Shown here in pieces: positions 36,687 to 44,670 of a stretch of DNA of 64,000 nucleotides (position 1 is its first letter; every line of letters starts with the position of its first letter). The position numbers and the translations under genes were made by a program. The notes under the pieces were generated by a model. It searched no databases. It was not told the origin of the DNA and worked only from the letters and a program-made list of their open reading frames with translations. The stretch is from NCBI RefSeq assembly GCF_016775705.1, contig NZ_CP068760.1, forward strand, positions 2,914,001 through 2,978,000, given 5' to 3'. The DNA comes from Chryseobacterium cucumeris (GTDB lineage Bacteria > Bacteroidota > Bacteroidia > Flavobacteriales > Weeksellaceae).

Positions 36687-36956
36687 TTACGTCATTGGAT
36701 TTTCATAACTGGAATGTCCACAATCTTGATTGTTATACATTTCCCATTCGTTGTAAAGGCAATCACTTGAATCAAATTCAGAATCAAAAACTGTTTGATA
36801 AGTAGTTCCACAAATAGTTTTGATAGTCACCAAATACCTTGTAAAGGCTGCAATTTGCTGTTTTTCCTTTTTTGACTCTAATTTGTTAGAAGTGCTTTCT
36901 TTAGCACAAACAAGTCCAGCAACCATAAATGCTGAAAGTAATAATACTTTTTTCAT
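36687..36956 (-). CDS. Small secreted Cys-containing peptide (module 1)
   Basis: An 89-aa exported peptide of unknown function. Signal peptide about residues 1-18 (ends LVCA), a charged spacer rich in K, S and E, and a C-terminal part with C49-G50, C66 and C79. The C49-G50 ... C79 spacing and the following H-S-x-Y resemble the C27-G28 ... C54 and S-H-Y pattern of the 67-aa peptide at 42625. Its gene is first in a two-gene unit with the GLPGLI gene. The match is short and rests on eye alignment. Confidence 0.6.
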   Translation of the reverse strand: MKKVLLLSAFMVAGLVCAKESTSNKLESKKEKQQIAAFTRYLVTIKTICGTTYQTVFDSEFDSSDCLYNEWEMYNNQDCGHSSYENPMT

Positions 36957-37171
36957 AATTATGTTTTTTAAATATTTAACAATTTAAATATAAAATTATT
37001 TTTTTAATCACCAAATATGGAAAACCGTAAGGATATTAAAAAGATTTTAAGTCTTGTTTAAAGCTCCTTTAAATACTCTTTGAAATAAAACTATTATCCA
37101 ATAAAAATTCGGCGGGTATAGTAATATTTTTTATACTTTTGGTTTTGCCCATTATATTGAACAGATAAGTT

Positions 37172-37747
37172 TTAGTTTGATTTTTTATTATCAATTTCTT
37201 CTAAATGCTTTTTAACTGAATTGACATTTTCTTCTGTAAGCTTGCCATAGCCATGGTCTCTGATTTGGCTTAATTGTAATTTTGATATTTCATCTTGCTT
37301 ATCTTTATTTTTCAATAAATGATCCCGCAACGAAATATAATCCTGGGCAGAGTATACTTCATCTTTTAAAAATTCTGAAATATTTTTATTTTCTCCGACA
37401 CATCCCAAAGTATATTTCATCATTAAAGGATTGTTATAATAGAAAGTATAGATATCTAAGAATCTTTTATCATTTCTTTTAAATAGCTCCTTGGCGGAAT
37501 AAACCCTTAACGCATTGCTGCCATTCATCGCATAGTAATAGAGCTCATCATTACTTGCTGTTTTAGCAATTTTTTTAAATTGATTATAAATCTTACTTTC
37601 TTCACCTCCATAACCAATATGGGAGGACTCAGCATAAGAAAGAGTACTTAAAGGCTGTGCCAGTTTTTTTACTGTATCAGAAACCTGGGCATTATATCCT
37701 GTGTAAATAAAAGTGATTAAAAATCCATAAAAATATTTATTCTTCAT
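37172..37747 (-). CDS. Secreted helical protein of unknown function
   Basis: A 191-aa exported protein with a signal peptide ending YNAQ (about residue 21). The remainder is helical and charged (NALRVYSAKELFKRNDKRFLDIYTFYY and later KNKDKQDEISKLQLSQIRDHG), HEAT-like in texture, with no recognised family. The gene ends 215 nt before the peptide/GLPGLI module and is probably separate. Confidence 0.55.
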   Translation of the reverse strand: MKNKYFYGFLITFIYTGYNAQVSDTVKKLAQPLSTLSYAESSHIGYGGEESKIYNQFKKIAKTASNDELYYYAMNGSNALRVYSAKELFKRNDKRFLDIYTFYYNNPLMMKYTLGCVGENKNISEFLKDEVYSAQDYISLRDHLLKNKDKQDEISKLQLSQIRDHGYGKLTEENVNSVKKHLEEIDNKKSN

Positions 37748-37889
37748 TATTTATAAATAATATCTAAAGTTAATAAAATAACTGAAGATATATTATTACA
37801 GTATATTTCTCAACGAAAACCTTCCGGATCTTGCAGGACGGGAAGTTGGTTTCTGAGTTAATAATTAAAAAATAAAAATGTAGCTACAA

Positions 37890-38486
37890 TTATTTATAAG
37901 AATATTCAATATTGCTCCATAAAACCTGATCTCCTGTTTTGATCATTTCAGAAGGTTTGGAGAATATATTACCGAAAATATTTTCGTATTGAGTTGTTCC
38001 AAAATGAGAACTTTTGGTAATTAATAGTGCGTCCTGGTCATCTCGGGGAACTTTTTTAACGTATCTGTACGTTCTTTTTAAGGTGAATGAAGAAGTGTCT
38101 TTATGGAAATCACCAATGTAAGTTGGTTTATTATTGTTGTTCTCTTTGATCAGTACAGAATCATTCGCGATGGTAAAACTGTAAGCAAAATCTGTAGATG
38201 AGGTTTCTGAGAATAACCTGATCGTTTTGTTTTTAAGATCAAGATTTATTTTTTCCCATGCAGGTTCCTGGTATAGGCTCCAGTAATCGGTAAGGTAAGA
38301 TTCATCCGGAGTAGATTTTTCTCCTTTTGATCCTTTGTACAAAACCGTATTTTTTACAGTATAACTTTTAAATTGAAACGAGTAAACATTTTTATCAACA
38401 GGTCTCGGATCATCAATTATATTGTCGTTGTTTTCACACGATATTAATGACAATGCCATTATCAGGGCATAAAAAGAGTATTTCAT
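37890..38486 (-). CDS. Lipoprotein of unknown function
   Basis: 198 aa from the ATG at 38486, with a lipobox LISC (about residues 14-17), so probably an outer-membrane lipoprotein. The start 27 nt upstream in the same frame adds only polar residues. The body is beta-rich, with many Tyr, Lys and Ser, for example FKSYTVKNTVLYKG and YSFTIANDSVLIKEN. No known domain. Nothing in the neighbourhood explains it. Confidence 0.6.
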   Translation of the reverse strand: MKYSFYALIMALSLISCENNDNIIDDPRPVDKNVYSFQFKSYTVKNTVLYKGSKGEKSTPDESYLTDYWSLYQEPAWEKINLDLKNKTIRLFSETSSTDFAYSFTIANDSVLIKENNNNKPTYIGDFHKDTSSFTLKRTYRYVKKVPRDDQDALLITKSSHFGTTQYENIFGNIFSKPSEMIKTGDQVLWSNIEYSYK

Positions 38487-38566
38487 GGTATATTTTATAA
38501 AAAGAAGTTTCACACCTATTTGTGAAACATATTAGAGTGGGAGTTATATCGATCAGGAATGAAAAG

Positions 38567-38598
38567 GCGAAAAGGTAAACGCGTATTTACCTTTTCGC
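38567..38598 (-). terminator. Terminator after the duplicated pair region
   Basis: Stem GCGAAAAGGTAAA / TTTACCTTTTCGC (13 bp) with a CGCGTA-type loop, 13 nt after the stop at 38612. On the minus strand CTTTTC follows. Confidence 0.8.
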
Positions 38599-38611
38599 TT
38601 TTTGACTTAAT

Positions 38612-39007
38612 TTATTTCCCAAAATATATCTGATCCTGCTTCTGTTGTTCATTATAAATGATCTGGAAGCTGACAGGCATATATTGGTAAAGAAGTTTCC
38701 AATGTTGGATCTTTGCGTGTTTCTTGAAGCTTTCGAAAGATCTTACAAACAGGTTTTCAATCATGGTTCTTACATAAGAATTCCCGTTTCTGTAGATCCA
38801 GTCCATCAACTTGATGTGATGGGCAATGATATTGATCTTCGATTCCTGCAGCAGGTGCTTCAGATAATTCACGGTAGCCTGCATGATCCCTGCGAAATTG
38901 TCCTGTACAGACAGCTGGGTGATTTCATTGCGAAGTGGCGGATAGAAAAATTTTAAGTATTCAACAGCTATTTTTTGATTAATAGTTTGCATTTGTACTT
39001 TCATCAT
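38612..39007 (-). CDS. Helical protein B, DUF7674-like (name uncertain)
   Basis: 131 aa from the ATG at 39007; a later ATG at 39004 is also possible. Cytosolic, helical, function unknown. Clearly related to the protein at 39273 over the last roughly 70 residues. Both share K-x-MD-x-IY-x-x-G, then IE-x-x-F-x-x-S, then IY-x-x-Q. I recall such Bacteroidota proteins as DUF7674 but am unsure of the number. Preceded 51 nt upstream by a 43-aa membrane peptide gene, which repeats the arrangement at 39273-39805. Confidence 0.6.
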   Translation of the reverse strand: MMKVQMQTINQKIAVEYLKFFYPPLRNEITQLSVQDNFAGIMQATVNYLKHLLQESKINIIAHHIKLMDWIYRNGNSYVRTMIENLFVRSFESFKKHAKIQHWKLLYQYMPVSFQIIYNEQQKQDQIYFGK

Positions 39008-39058
39008 AATTAAGAATTTTTCAAACACTTTATATTGCAGCGAAATGTATACCAAAAT

Positions 39059-39190
39059 TTAAAGACAGGCAGCAAAAATAAATACTCCGACGATCACAGC
39101 GATGTGAGTGAGTAATATTTCTGCATTGTGCCTGTTAGTAGTGGTTTTCCAGGTTTTCCAGTCTGAAATTCTTCTGATTTTATTTTTCAT
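39059..39190 (-). CDS. 43-aa membrane peptide B (partner of protein B)
   Basis: ATG at 39190, stop at 39059. The N-terminal 22 residues are basic and polar (NKIRRISDWKTWKTTT), followed by one hydrophobic helix (about 24-43, ILLTHIAVIVGVFIFAACL). Positively charged N terminus with a single helix at the C terminus. It lies 82 nt after the DUF7674-like gene A. No recognised family. Confidence 0.55.
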   Translation of the reverse strand: MKNKIRRISDWKTWKTTTNRHNAEILLTHIAVIVGVFIFAACL

Positions 39191-39272
39191 AATCTATTGA
39201 TTGTGAGTTATTTTTATTTTTGTTTAATTTAAACACTTTGTAATGAAACGGATAAAAAATGTAACAAAACGG

Positions 39273-39629
39273 TTATATGCCGTGAGTGTAAATTTGTCTT
39301 GAATATACTTTCTGAAGGTTGGCAGAAATATGACTAAAAATCACTTTTCTGTATTCCTCAGTGCAGAAAGCAGTACAATTGTCCAGAGAATAGATAAAGG
39401 TTGTCTCAATTGCATTCTTTAATACTGTATCTCCGTCAGTGTAAATTTTGTCCATTTTCTGTAAACTCCTGAACAGCAGATTTCTGTCATTCTGTCTGAT
39501 CATATTTTTAATACGTTCCGTAAAAGTGCGGATAATGCTGTATGAGTTTTGAATTTTGATTTCCTGTACATCTTTTTCAAAGTCGGGAACCACGTCGGTG
39601 ATTTCCTTTACGGCTTGTAAATAGTTCAT
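39273..39629 (-). CDS. Helical protein A, DUF7674-like (name uncertain)
   Basis: 118 aa from the ATG at 39629; the upstream in-frame extension is an overlap with the neighbouring membrane-peptide gene. Cytosolic and helical, with VKEITDVVPDFEKDVQEIK, MDKIYTDGDTVLKNAIETTF and NLQKVYSRQ. Paralogue of protein B at 38612. It follows the 54-aa membrane peptide gene by 11 nt. Function unknown. Confidence 0.62.
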   Translation of the reverse strand: MNYLQAVKEITDVVPDFEKDVQEIKIQNSYSIIRTFTERIKNMIRQNDRNLLFRSLQKMDKIYTDGDTVLKNAIETTFIYSLDNCTAFCTEEYRKVIFSHISANLQKVYSRQIYTHGI

Positions 39630-39640
39630 CGTATTATATT

Positions 39641-39805
39641 TTAATGGTGATAGTGTTCTAGCATTTTGATGAAGGCACCAAAAATGAAAATGGTTAAAAA
39701 AGCAAAAAAGAGCATATGATAAGGCTTCAGCCATTTTGGAGTTGCAGGTCCTTTGCTTTTTAACCTTCTGAGCTTGTCGATTCTGTTTAAAGTCTTTAAG
39801 TCCAT
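39641..39805 (-). CDS. 54-aa membrane peptide A (partner of protein A)
   Basis: ATG at 39805, stop at 39641. A basic N-terminal half (LNRIDKLRRLKSKGPATPKW) is followed by one membrane helix (about 31-47, MLFFAFLTIFIFGAFIK) and a His-rich end (EHYHH). Translationally close to protein A. Similar layout to the 43-aa peptide B but little sequence identity. Confidence 0.55.
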   Translation of the reverse strand: MDLKTLNRIDKLRRLKSKGPATPKWLKPYHMLFFAFLTIFIFGAFIKMLEHYHH

Positions 39806-39983
39806 TTTTCTATGTTTTCAAATCATGATGCCAATGATATTCCGTTGAAAATGGAATGTATTTAATGTGTTGGTAATTAGTAAATTACGATTTTGTAGGC
39901 GAGTTTTTTAAACAAAAAAGCCTGTCAAAATGATAAGGTTTTTATCAAAATGGGAGAAAAAACAAATGACTTGCCTTAAAACT

Positions 39984-40171
39984 CACCACAAAGTCACAAA
40001 AGAGTTAAACTGTTAAATTATTTAAGGTCATCGGCTTTATAGCTAAGAAGTACTCAGAAGTTTTGAAAATCTAAGATTTTCACCTTTAGTGAACTTTTTT
40101 AGTGTGTATCATTACGCTTCTAAAATGGGCTAAAGGATTTAAAATAAGAACTTTTGTGCCTTTTGTGGTTA
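39984..40171. repeat. MITE-like degenerate repeat, copy B
   Basis: Ends CACCACAAAGTCACAAAAGA and AACTTTTGTGCCTTTTGTGG are imperfect inverted repeats of about 20 nt enclosing 188 bp. Shared with 25192-25412: the two ends and the inner AAGATTTTCAC. No coding capacity. Confidence 0.5.
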
Positions 40172-40214
40172 AAAATCAAGTTTATGTTATCCCAAAATCA
40201 ATATTCTTTTTAAG

Positions 40215-40246
40215 TTTCGCAGTAAGGATAAGAATGAATATCTTTG
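40215..40246 (+). promoter_or_regulatory. Promoter of the nucleoid-associated protein gene
   Basis: TTTC (40215-40218), 20 nt, then TATCTTTG (40239-40246), ending 19 nt before the ATG. The -33 box departs from TTTG by one base. Confidence 0.55.
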
Positions 40247-40265
40247 CAGTCCAAATATTCAGAAA

Positions 40266-41279
40266 ATGTTTTCAAAAATAATAGTACACAGAGTCGGAAA
40301 TAAGATCAACGGAGATTCGCTGACACTTTCCCAGGAGGAATTGAAGCTGGAAGAAGGAATGGCAGAAATGCTTGAAGACTACTTTTTAGGTTCTTTTAAA
40401 TCGGAAGAAACCTTCCATTTTTACAGTGACACCTATCTGGTGAATAATCCGGTGTACAGTGCCGTATCTGAAATTTTTGATGATAAATCCAAGTTTATCT
40501 GGGAATCTGAGAATATTGCCAAACATCTTTTCGAAGCGGCAGAAAATCCGAGAGTTCAGAGTGGAGAGCTTTTTATCGTACTTTTTGAAGATGAAAGCGA
40601 CCGTCCGGACAGAGTGGATAAAATCGGGATTTTTAAAACGGAGAAGAGAGAATCTTTCCTGAAAATCAATCCTGCAGAAGAAACATTTGATATTGAAAAA
40701 GATCAGGGAATCGGTTTGTCTAAAATTGATAAGGCTGCTTTGATTTACAACAACAATAAAGAAACAGGGTATGTACTTTCCGTAGTTGACAACAACAAAA
40801 ACGGGGATATGTATTACTGGTTTGAAGATTTCCTGAAAGTAAAACAGCGTGATGATGAATATTTCCACACGCAGGAAGCTTTGATGGTATATAAAGATTA
40901 TATCACCAAACAGCTTCCCCAGGAATTTGAAGTTTCCAAAGCAGACCAGGCAGATTTCCTGAACAAGTCTATCAATTTCTTCAAAGAAAAAGAAGAATTC
41001 AAGCTGGATGAATTTGCCAGTGAAGTCTTGGGAGATGAGCATGTGATTGAAAGTTTCGTGAACTTTAAAACAGACTACGAACAGGACATGCAGGTGAATA
41101 TTGCTGAAGAGTTCCCGATCAGTGAAGCGGCGGTAAAAAAGACTCAGAGACACTTTAAAAGTATTATTAAATTAGATAAAAACTTCCATATCTACATCCA
41201 CGGAGACCGACAGAAAATTGAAATGGGTGAGGATGATAAAGGAAAATATTACAGACTTTATTTCGAAAAAGAGGTATAA
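40266..41279 (+). CDS. Nucleoid-associated protein (NdpA/YejK family)
   Basis: DNA-binding nucleoid protein of the NdpA family, 337 aa, close to the E. coli YejK length, cytosolic. It begins VHRVGNKINGDSLTLS and ends HIYIHGDRQKIEMGEDDKGKYYRLYFEKEV. I recall both regions as conserved in the family. A strong promoter of its own is seen. The downstream membrane-protein gene starts 61 nt later and may share the transcript. Confidence 0.85.
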   Translation: MFSKIIVHRVGNKINGDSLTLSQEELKLEEGMAEMLEDYFLGSFKSEETFHFYSDTYLVNNPVYSAVSEIFDDKSKFIWESENIAKHLFEAAENPRVQSGELFIVLFEDESDRPDRVDKIGIFKTEKRESFLKINPAEETFDIEKDQGIGLSKIDKAALIYNNNKETGYVLSVVDNNKNGDMYYWFEDFLKVKQRDDEYFHTQEALMVYKDYITKQLPQEFEVSKADQADFLNKSINFFKEKEEFKLDEFASEVLGDEHVIESFVNFKTDYEQDMQVNIAEEFPISEAAVKKTQRHFKSIIKLDKNFHIYIHGDRQKIEMGEDDKGKYYRLYFEKEV

Positions 41280-41340
41280 AAAGAAGTCTCCGGTTCCATA
41301 ATAATATCATAACTTTATTGCTGATTACAAAATAACAGCT

Positions 41341-42303
41341 ATGAAATTGATGATCATTTTCTGGGGAGCTTTTCTCTTCTTTTTCTGTGTTCCTTTTCCA
41401 ATTTTCATTTACATGATGACGGAGGAGCTGGCAACAGAACCGAGAAATTCATTAGCGGTGAGCTATGGGTATCTCGGTTTTTCTTTGTTAATATGGGGAT
41501 ATGTGATTATTTTCTTTATCAACAAGCTTTTCATTACAACTTTTAAAGAGAAAAATACGATCCGGTCCATTGTACAGAACGGAATTCCAAGAGAAGCGGG
41601 AATCATTGATTATAAACTCCTCAAATACATTCCTAAAAAAAACATGAATCTCATTCAGGTCGGGCTTTCATTTCCCAATCTCAGCAATACGGTGATAGAA
41701 CATACAATGATGTTTCATGATTCCAGACCGCAGGAGAGAAGATTTGATGTAGGAAACAAAATCAAGGTACTGCTGAATCCTAAGGTATCACAGGAACCCT
41801 ATTTTATTTTAAGTGATCAGAAAGTAGGATTCAATACATCAGGAATGATTTTACGAATCGTATTTCTTGTATTATTGATTGCTTATGTTATTGGCTTATA
41901 CTCTTATTTCTATTGGAGAGAATCTTTTGATTTCGGCTGGAGGTTTCTGACATTCATGCACCCGATTATTTTCAGCGGGGTGATGACCATTATTTATGTC
42001 CTGGTTTTTCAGCTTATTTTCGGGAAGTTTTTAAAAAATACAAAAGAAGAACGTATTCTTTTTTCAGGAAGAAATGCTGAAGCCAATATTATCAGTGTAA
42101 GCCAGACAGGCCTTACAGTGAACGATCAGCCACAAATCATGTTTCAGGTAAGTTTTAAAGATTTCAGAGGGACTGAACATATTGCTGTTTATAAGAAAAT
42201 TGTGAGTCTTTTAAAGCTTTCTTCCATTCCTCAACAAGGAACTATTGAGATCATGTATGATGAGAATGATCCGAAGAAGATTATGATTCCCAGAGGGTTG
42301 TAG
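41341..42303 (+). CDS. Membrane protein of unknown function (DUF3592-like)
   Basis: A 320-aa inner-membrane protein with hydrophobic segments at about 1-25, 40-62, 165-185 and 205-228. The two intervening soluble parts (about 75-155 and 240-320) resemble each other: each has a beta-type segment starting 'I-R-x-A-x-I' and ending with 'I-D-Y/D-P'. The pattern of DUF3592-like proteins is of this kind, but the match is loose. Function unknown. Confidence 0.6.
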   Translation: MKLMIIFWGAFLFFFCVPFPIFIYMMTEELATEPRNSLAVSYGYLGFSLLIWGYVIIFFINKLFITTFKEKNTIRSIVQNGIPREAGIIDYKLLKYIPKKNMNLIQVGLSFPNLSNTVIEHTMMFHDSRPQERRFDVGNKIKVLLNPKVSQEPYFILSDQKVGFNTSGMILRIVFLVLLIAYVIGLYSYFYWRESFDFGWRFLTFMHPIIFSGVMTIIYVLVFQLIFGKFLKNTKEERILFSGRNAEANIISVSQTGLTVNDQPQIMFQVSFKDFRGTEHIAVYKKIVSLLKLSSIPQQGTIEIMYDENDPKKIMIPRGL

Positions 42304-42624
42304 AGAGTAAAAGACAAAACAGCAAAAAGCAAAAACGCTAAATCTGATAATAATACATCAGAACAAATACATATTTTCAGACTTTAGATGTAAAGTTTCT
42401 GTTTGACATTGACTATTTAACATATAAAAAAATCTCCAAATGCATTTTTTTAATAAATGCATTTTGTTTAAGTAACAGGATAAAAATCAATTCAATTTTA
42501 TACAGAAATTTTCAAGCAAAAAATATTTTTTTAACAGATAAACAACTACTTAACATAACAAAAAATATCCTTCAGATGTGAGTTATTTGTATATATTTGA
42601 GACTCAATTAAAAAAACATATTTT
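42304..42624. other. 321-bp gene-free interval before peptide gene
   Basis: Contains the palindrome AAATGCATTT twice around a T tract (near 42437-42466), likely the terminator of the membrane-protein gene, and the -7 element at 42592-42599. No gene. Confidence 0.55.
42592..42599 (+). promoter_or_regulatory. Putative -7 element of the bacteriocin-like peptide gene
   Basis: TATATTTG, 25 nt before the ATG at 42625. A TTTG lies too close (42586) to be the -33 box, so the match is partial. Confidence 0.4.
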
Positions 42625-42828
42625 ATGAAACAATTAAAAAAATTGACTCGTGAAGATCTTAAAACTGTAAAGGCAGGCCAAGTTTGGTATGCTGAAACTT
42701 CATGTGGAGTAAAAGCTACAACTACTCAAGATTGGACCGCTGAGCAAGCAAATGCTTGGATTGATGCTCTTGAAGCAAATTATTGTAAGCCAGCTTCTCA
42801 TTATGGACCTAGTAATAATCTAGCCTAA
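42625..42828 (+). CDS. Bacteriocin-like peptide precursor with double-glycine-type leader (module 2)
   Basis: 67-aa peptide. Its first 18 residues, MKQLKKLTREDLKTVKAG, are the leader found in Chryseobacterium bacteriocin-like proteins, with AG in place of GG at the presumed cut. The leader is shared with the peptide at 58717. The core is 49 aa with C27-G28 and C54. No maturation or ABC-peptidase transporter gene lies nearby. The GLPGLI gene follows after a hairpin, matching module 1. Function unknown; an export signal rather than an antimicrobial role is also possible. Confidence 0.8.
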   Translation: MKQLKKLTREDLKTVKAGQVWYAETSCGVKATTTQDWTAEQANAWIDALEANYCKPASHYGPSNNLA

Positions 42829-42838
42829 TTAATGTAAA

Positions 42839-42872
42839 TGCACTTATAGTAAAAGTTAATACTATAAGTGCA
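42839..42872 (+). promoter_or_regulatory. Intercistronic hairpin, module 2
   Basis: Perfect 12-bp stem TGCACTTATAGT / ACTATAAGTGCA with a 10-nt loop. It starts 10 nt after the peptide stop and ends 7 nt before the GLPGLI ATG at 42880. No T run follows, as in module 1. Confidence 0.7.
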
Positions 42873-42879
42873 ATTTATA

Positions 42880-43752
42880 ATGAAAATATCTCTTATGCAT
42901 TACCACAAAAAACTAATACAAATATTCATTTTATTTTATAGTGTTTTATTTTATACACAATCATACAAACAGGATACTCTGCGTGGGGAATTTACCTATC
43001 AATTAAAAGCAAAATTCGATACACGGACTGATTATCGGCATGAAGAACAATTCTCATTACAGATAGGAGATAAACGTGCATTTTTTGCAAGTGTTATATC
43101 GCTAAAAGGTGATTCGGTAATGGCCACTTCAGGAACAAGCACAAAGAATGCTGATGGCAGTATAACTCTTGGCTGGAAAAAAGGGGTAGTGATTCCAAAA
43201 ACAGGTTTATCTTTTACCATAATTCAATCCAACGAAAATATACAATATTTTAGATCAGCTGGAATGTCTTTACTTACCTATAAAGAACCAATAATAAAGA
43301 ATTGGAGGCTTGTGGATGAGACCAAAGTAATCAATACAATTATTTGTAAAAAAGCAGAAGTTACTTTTAAAGGGCGGAACTGGATAGCATGGTATGATCC
43401 CGAAATTCCGTTGCCTTACGGTCCATATAAATTTAGCGGATTACCAGGACTGATTGTTAAAATAACAGATGATAAAGGAGATTTTGATTTTGAATTGGTA
43501 AAATCTATACCTGCATCTAAATTAAATGGTAAATTAATTACCATTAAAAAGAGCAGATATACAGATGCGATAGAAACCACACAACAAAAATTAAAGCAAG
43601 CAGTTAGAAATAATGAAGCCAATGCCGCTGCTGTACTCGCAAGTTATGGAACAACCATTATACAAGGTCAAGAAATGATAAGACAAAGACAAAAAGAACG
43701 AGAAGAAAACAAAAAATATGAAAACCCGATAGAATTAGAAAACGATCAGTAA
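42880..43752 (+). CDS. GLPGLI family protein (module 2)
   Basis: Exported GLPGLI protein of 290 aa from the ATG at 42880. An in-frame GTG at 42868 lies inside the hairpin and is unlikely; an ATG at 42895 is also possible. N-terminal signal segment ending FYTQ. The signature FSGLPGLIVKI follows YGPYK; the ICKKAEVTFKGRNWIAWYDPEIP stretch precedes it. The C-terminal tail is highly charged and rich in K, E and R. Related to the GLPGLI protein at 35860 but with different ends. Function of the family unknown. Confidence 0.85.
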   Translation: MKISLMHYHKKLIQIFILFYSVLFYTQSYKQDTLRGEFTYQLKAKFDTRTDYRHEEQFSLQIGDKRAFFASVISLKGDSVMATSGTSTKNADGSITLGWKKGVVIPKTGLSFTIIQSNENIQYFRSAGMSLLTYKEPIIKNWRLVDETKVINTIICKKAEVTFKGRNWIAWYDPEIPLPYGPYKFSGLPGLIVKITDDKGDFDFELVKSIPASKLNGKLITIKKSRYTDAIETTQQKLKQAVRNNEANAAAVLASYGTTIIQGQEMIRQRQKEREENKKYENPIELENDQ

Positions 43753-43806
43753 TGGCTAATCTTTTTTTCGTTTGCTACTATCTATTCGTTTTTTTGCCTT
43801 ATTCAT

Positions 43807-43814
43807 TATCTTTG
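43807..43814 (+). promoter_or_regulatory. Putative -7 element of the cyclase gene
   Basis: TATCTTTG 18 nt before the ATG at 43833. The -33 box is not clear. Confidence 0.45.
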
Positions 43815-43832
43815 TCTTCTTAGCTAAATCAT

Positions 43833-44603
43833 ATGAAAACAACACTTGTCGATTTAACAAAGCCGATTCAGTATAATGCAGGAGACCCATGGTTCATGAG
43901 GGTGAAAATCAAACATAAAGCCCATAGAAAATCGCATTGGTTGATTCGTCTGGCATTGAGGCTTCCGTCAAGGCTTTTTCCTAAAAACTGGATAGGCTGG
44001 GCAGATGACACGATCAAAAATATGGGACTTCATGCTACAACACATATTGATGCTCCCTGGCATTATGGCCCTGTAGTAGAAGGAAAGCCTGCTAAAACGA
44101 TAGACCAGATTCCGCTGGAGTGGTGCTACGGAGACGGAATTGTGATTGATTGTACGCATAAAGAAGATTTTGTTGCTATCACTGTTGAGGATTTGAAAAA
44201 AGATCTCGATAAAAACGGAATTACCATTCAGGAAGGAAATATTGTTCTGATCAGAACCGATCGTGATAAAATGATGGGAACTCCGGATTTTGTGGAAAAA
44301 GGAACGGGAATGAGTAAAGAAGCTACAGAATGGCTGATTGACCAGGGCGTAAAAGTAATGGGAATCGATCAGTGGGGCTGGGATCTTCCCCTGAAATATA
44401 TGGCTCAGAAAGCCAAAGAAATGAATGACCCTGAATTCTTCTGGGAAGGTCATCGTGTAGGAATCGAAAAAGAATATTTACACATCGAACAGCTTACAAA
44501 CCTCAGTGCATTACCTCCATCCGGATTTAAAATCTGTGTATTTCCGTTAAAAATTGTTGGCGGATCTGCAGCTCCGGCGAGAGTGGTGGCCATGATAGAA
44601 TAA
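43833..44603 (+). CDS. Cyclase/kynurenine-formamidase-like hydrolase
   Basis: Metal-dependent hydrolase of the cyclase (KynB-like) family, 256 aa, cytosolic. Metal-binding motif HATTHIDAPWHYGP (near residues 67-80), equal to the family's H-x-G-T-H-x-D-x-P-x-H, with the G changed to T. It also has DRDKMMGTPDF and a C-terminal GSAAPARVVAMIE. KynB homologues are usually 200-220 aa, so this is longer. No other tryptophan-degradation gene lies in the window, so the substrate may differ. Confidence 0.85.
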   Translation: MKTTLVDLTKPIQYNAGDPWFMRVKIKHKAHRKSHWLIRLALRLPSRLFPKNWIGWADDTIKNMGLHATTHIDAPWHYGPVVEGKPAKTIDQIPLEWCYGDGIVIDCTHKEDFVAITVEDLKKDLDKNGITIQEGNIVLIRTDRDKMMGTPDFVEKGTGMSKEATEWLIDQGVKVMGIDQWGWDLPLKYMAQKAKEMNDPEFFWEGHRVGIEKEYLHIEQLTNLSALPPSGFKICVFPLKIVGGSAAPARVVAMIE

Positions 44604-44611
44604 GAAATAAA

Positions 44612-44645
44612 AGGACGAATTTGAATTTACAAATTCGTCCTTTAC
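44612..44645. terminator. Bidirectional terminator between cyclase and sdhB
   Basis: Stem AAAGGACGAATTTG / CAAATTCGTCCTTT with a 6-nt loop, between the converging cyclase and sdhB genes. Confidence 0.88.
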
Positions 44646-44670
44646 TTATGATCATCTTTGTTTTCTCAGA

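Larger units (their letters stand above)
39806..40265. other. 460-bp gene-free interval with MITE-like element
   Basis: Contains the element at 39984-40171 and the promoter of the nucleoid-associated protein gene. No gene seen. Confidence 0.6.

Noticed and set aside
40386..41153. Long antisense open frame (255 codons) opposite the nucleoid-associated protein gene
   Set aside because: The translation is rich in F, I, S and R, with no start context or domain. It mirrors the codon pattern of the real gene on the plus strand.
42625..42828. Toxin-antitoxin reading of the peptide/GLPGLI pair
   Set aside because: GLPGLI proteins are exported, and the peptide has a leader for export, which does not fit a cytosolic toxin-antitoxin pair.
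43968..44453. 161-codon minus-strand frame opposite the cyclase
   Set aside because: Overlaps the conserved cyclase fully; the composition is typical of an antisense shadow.
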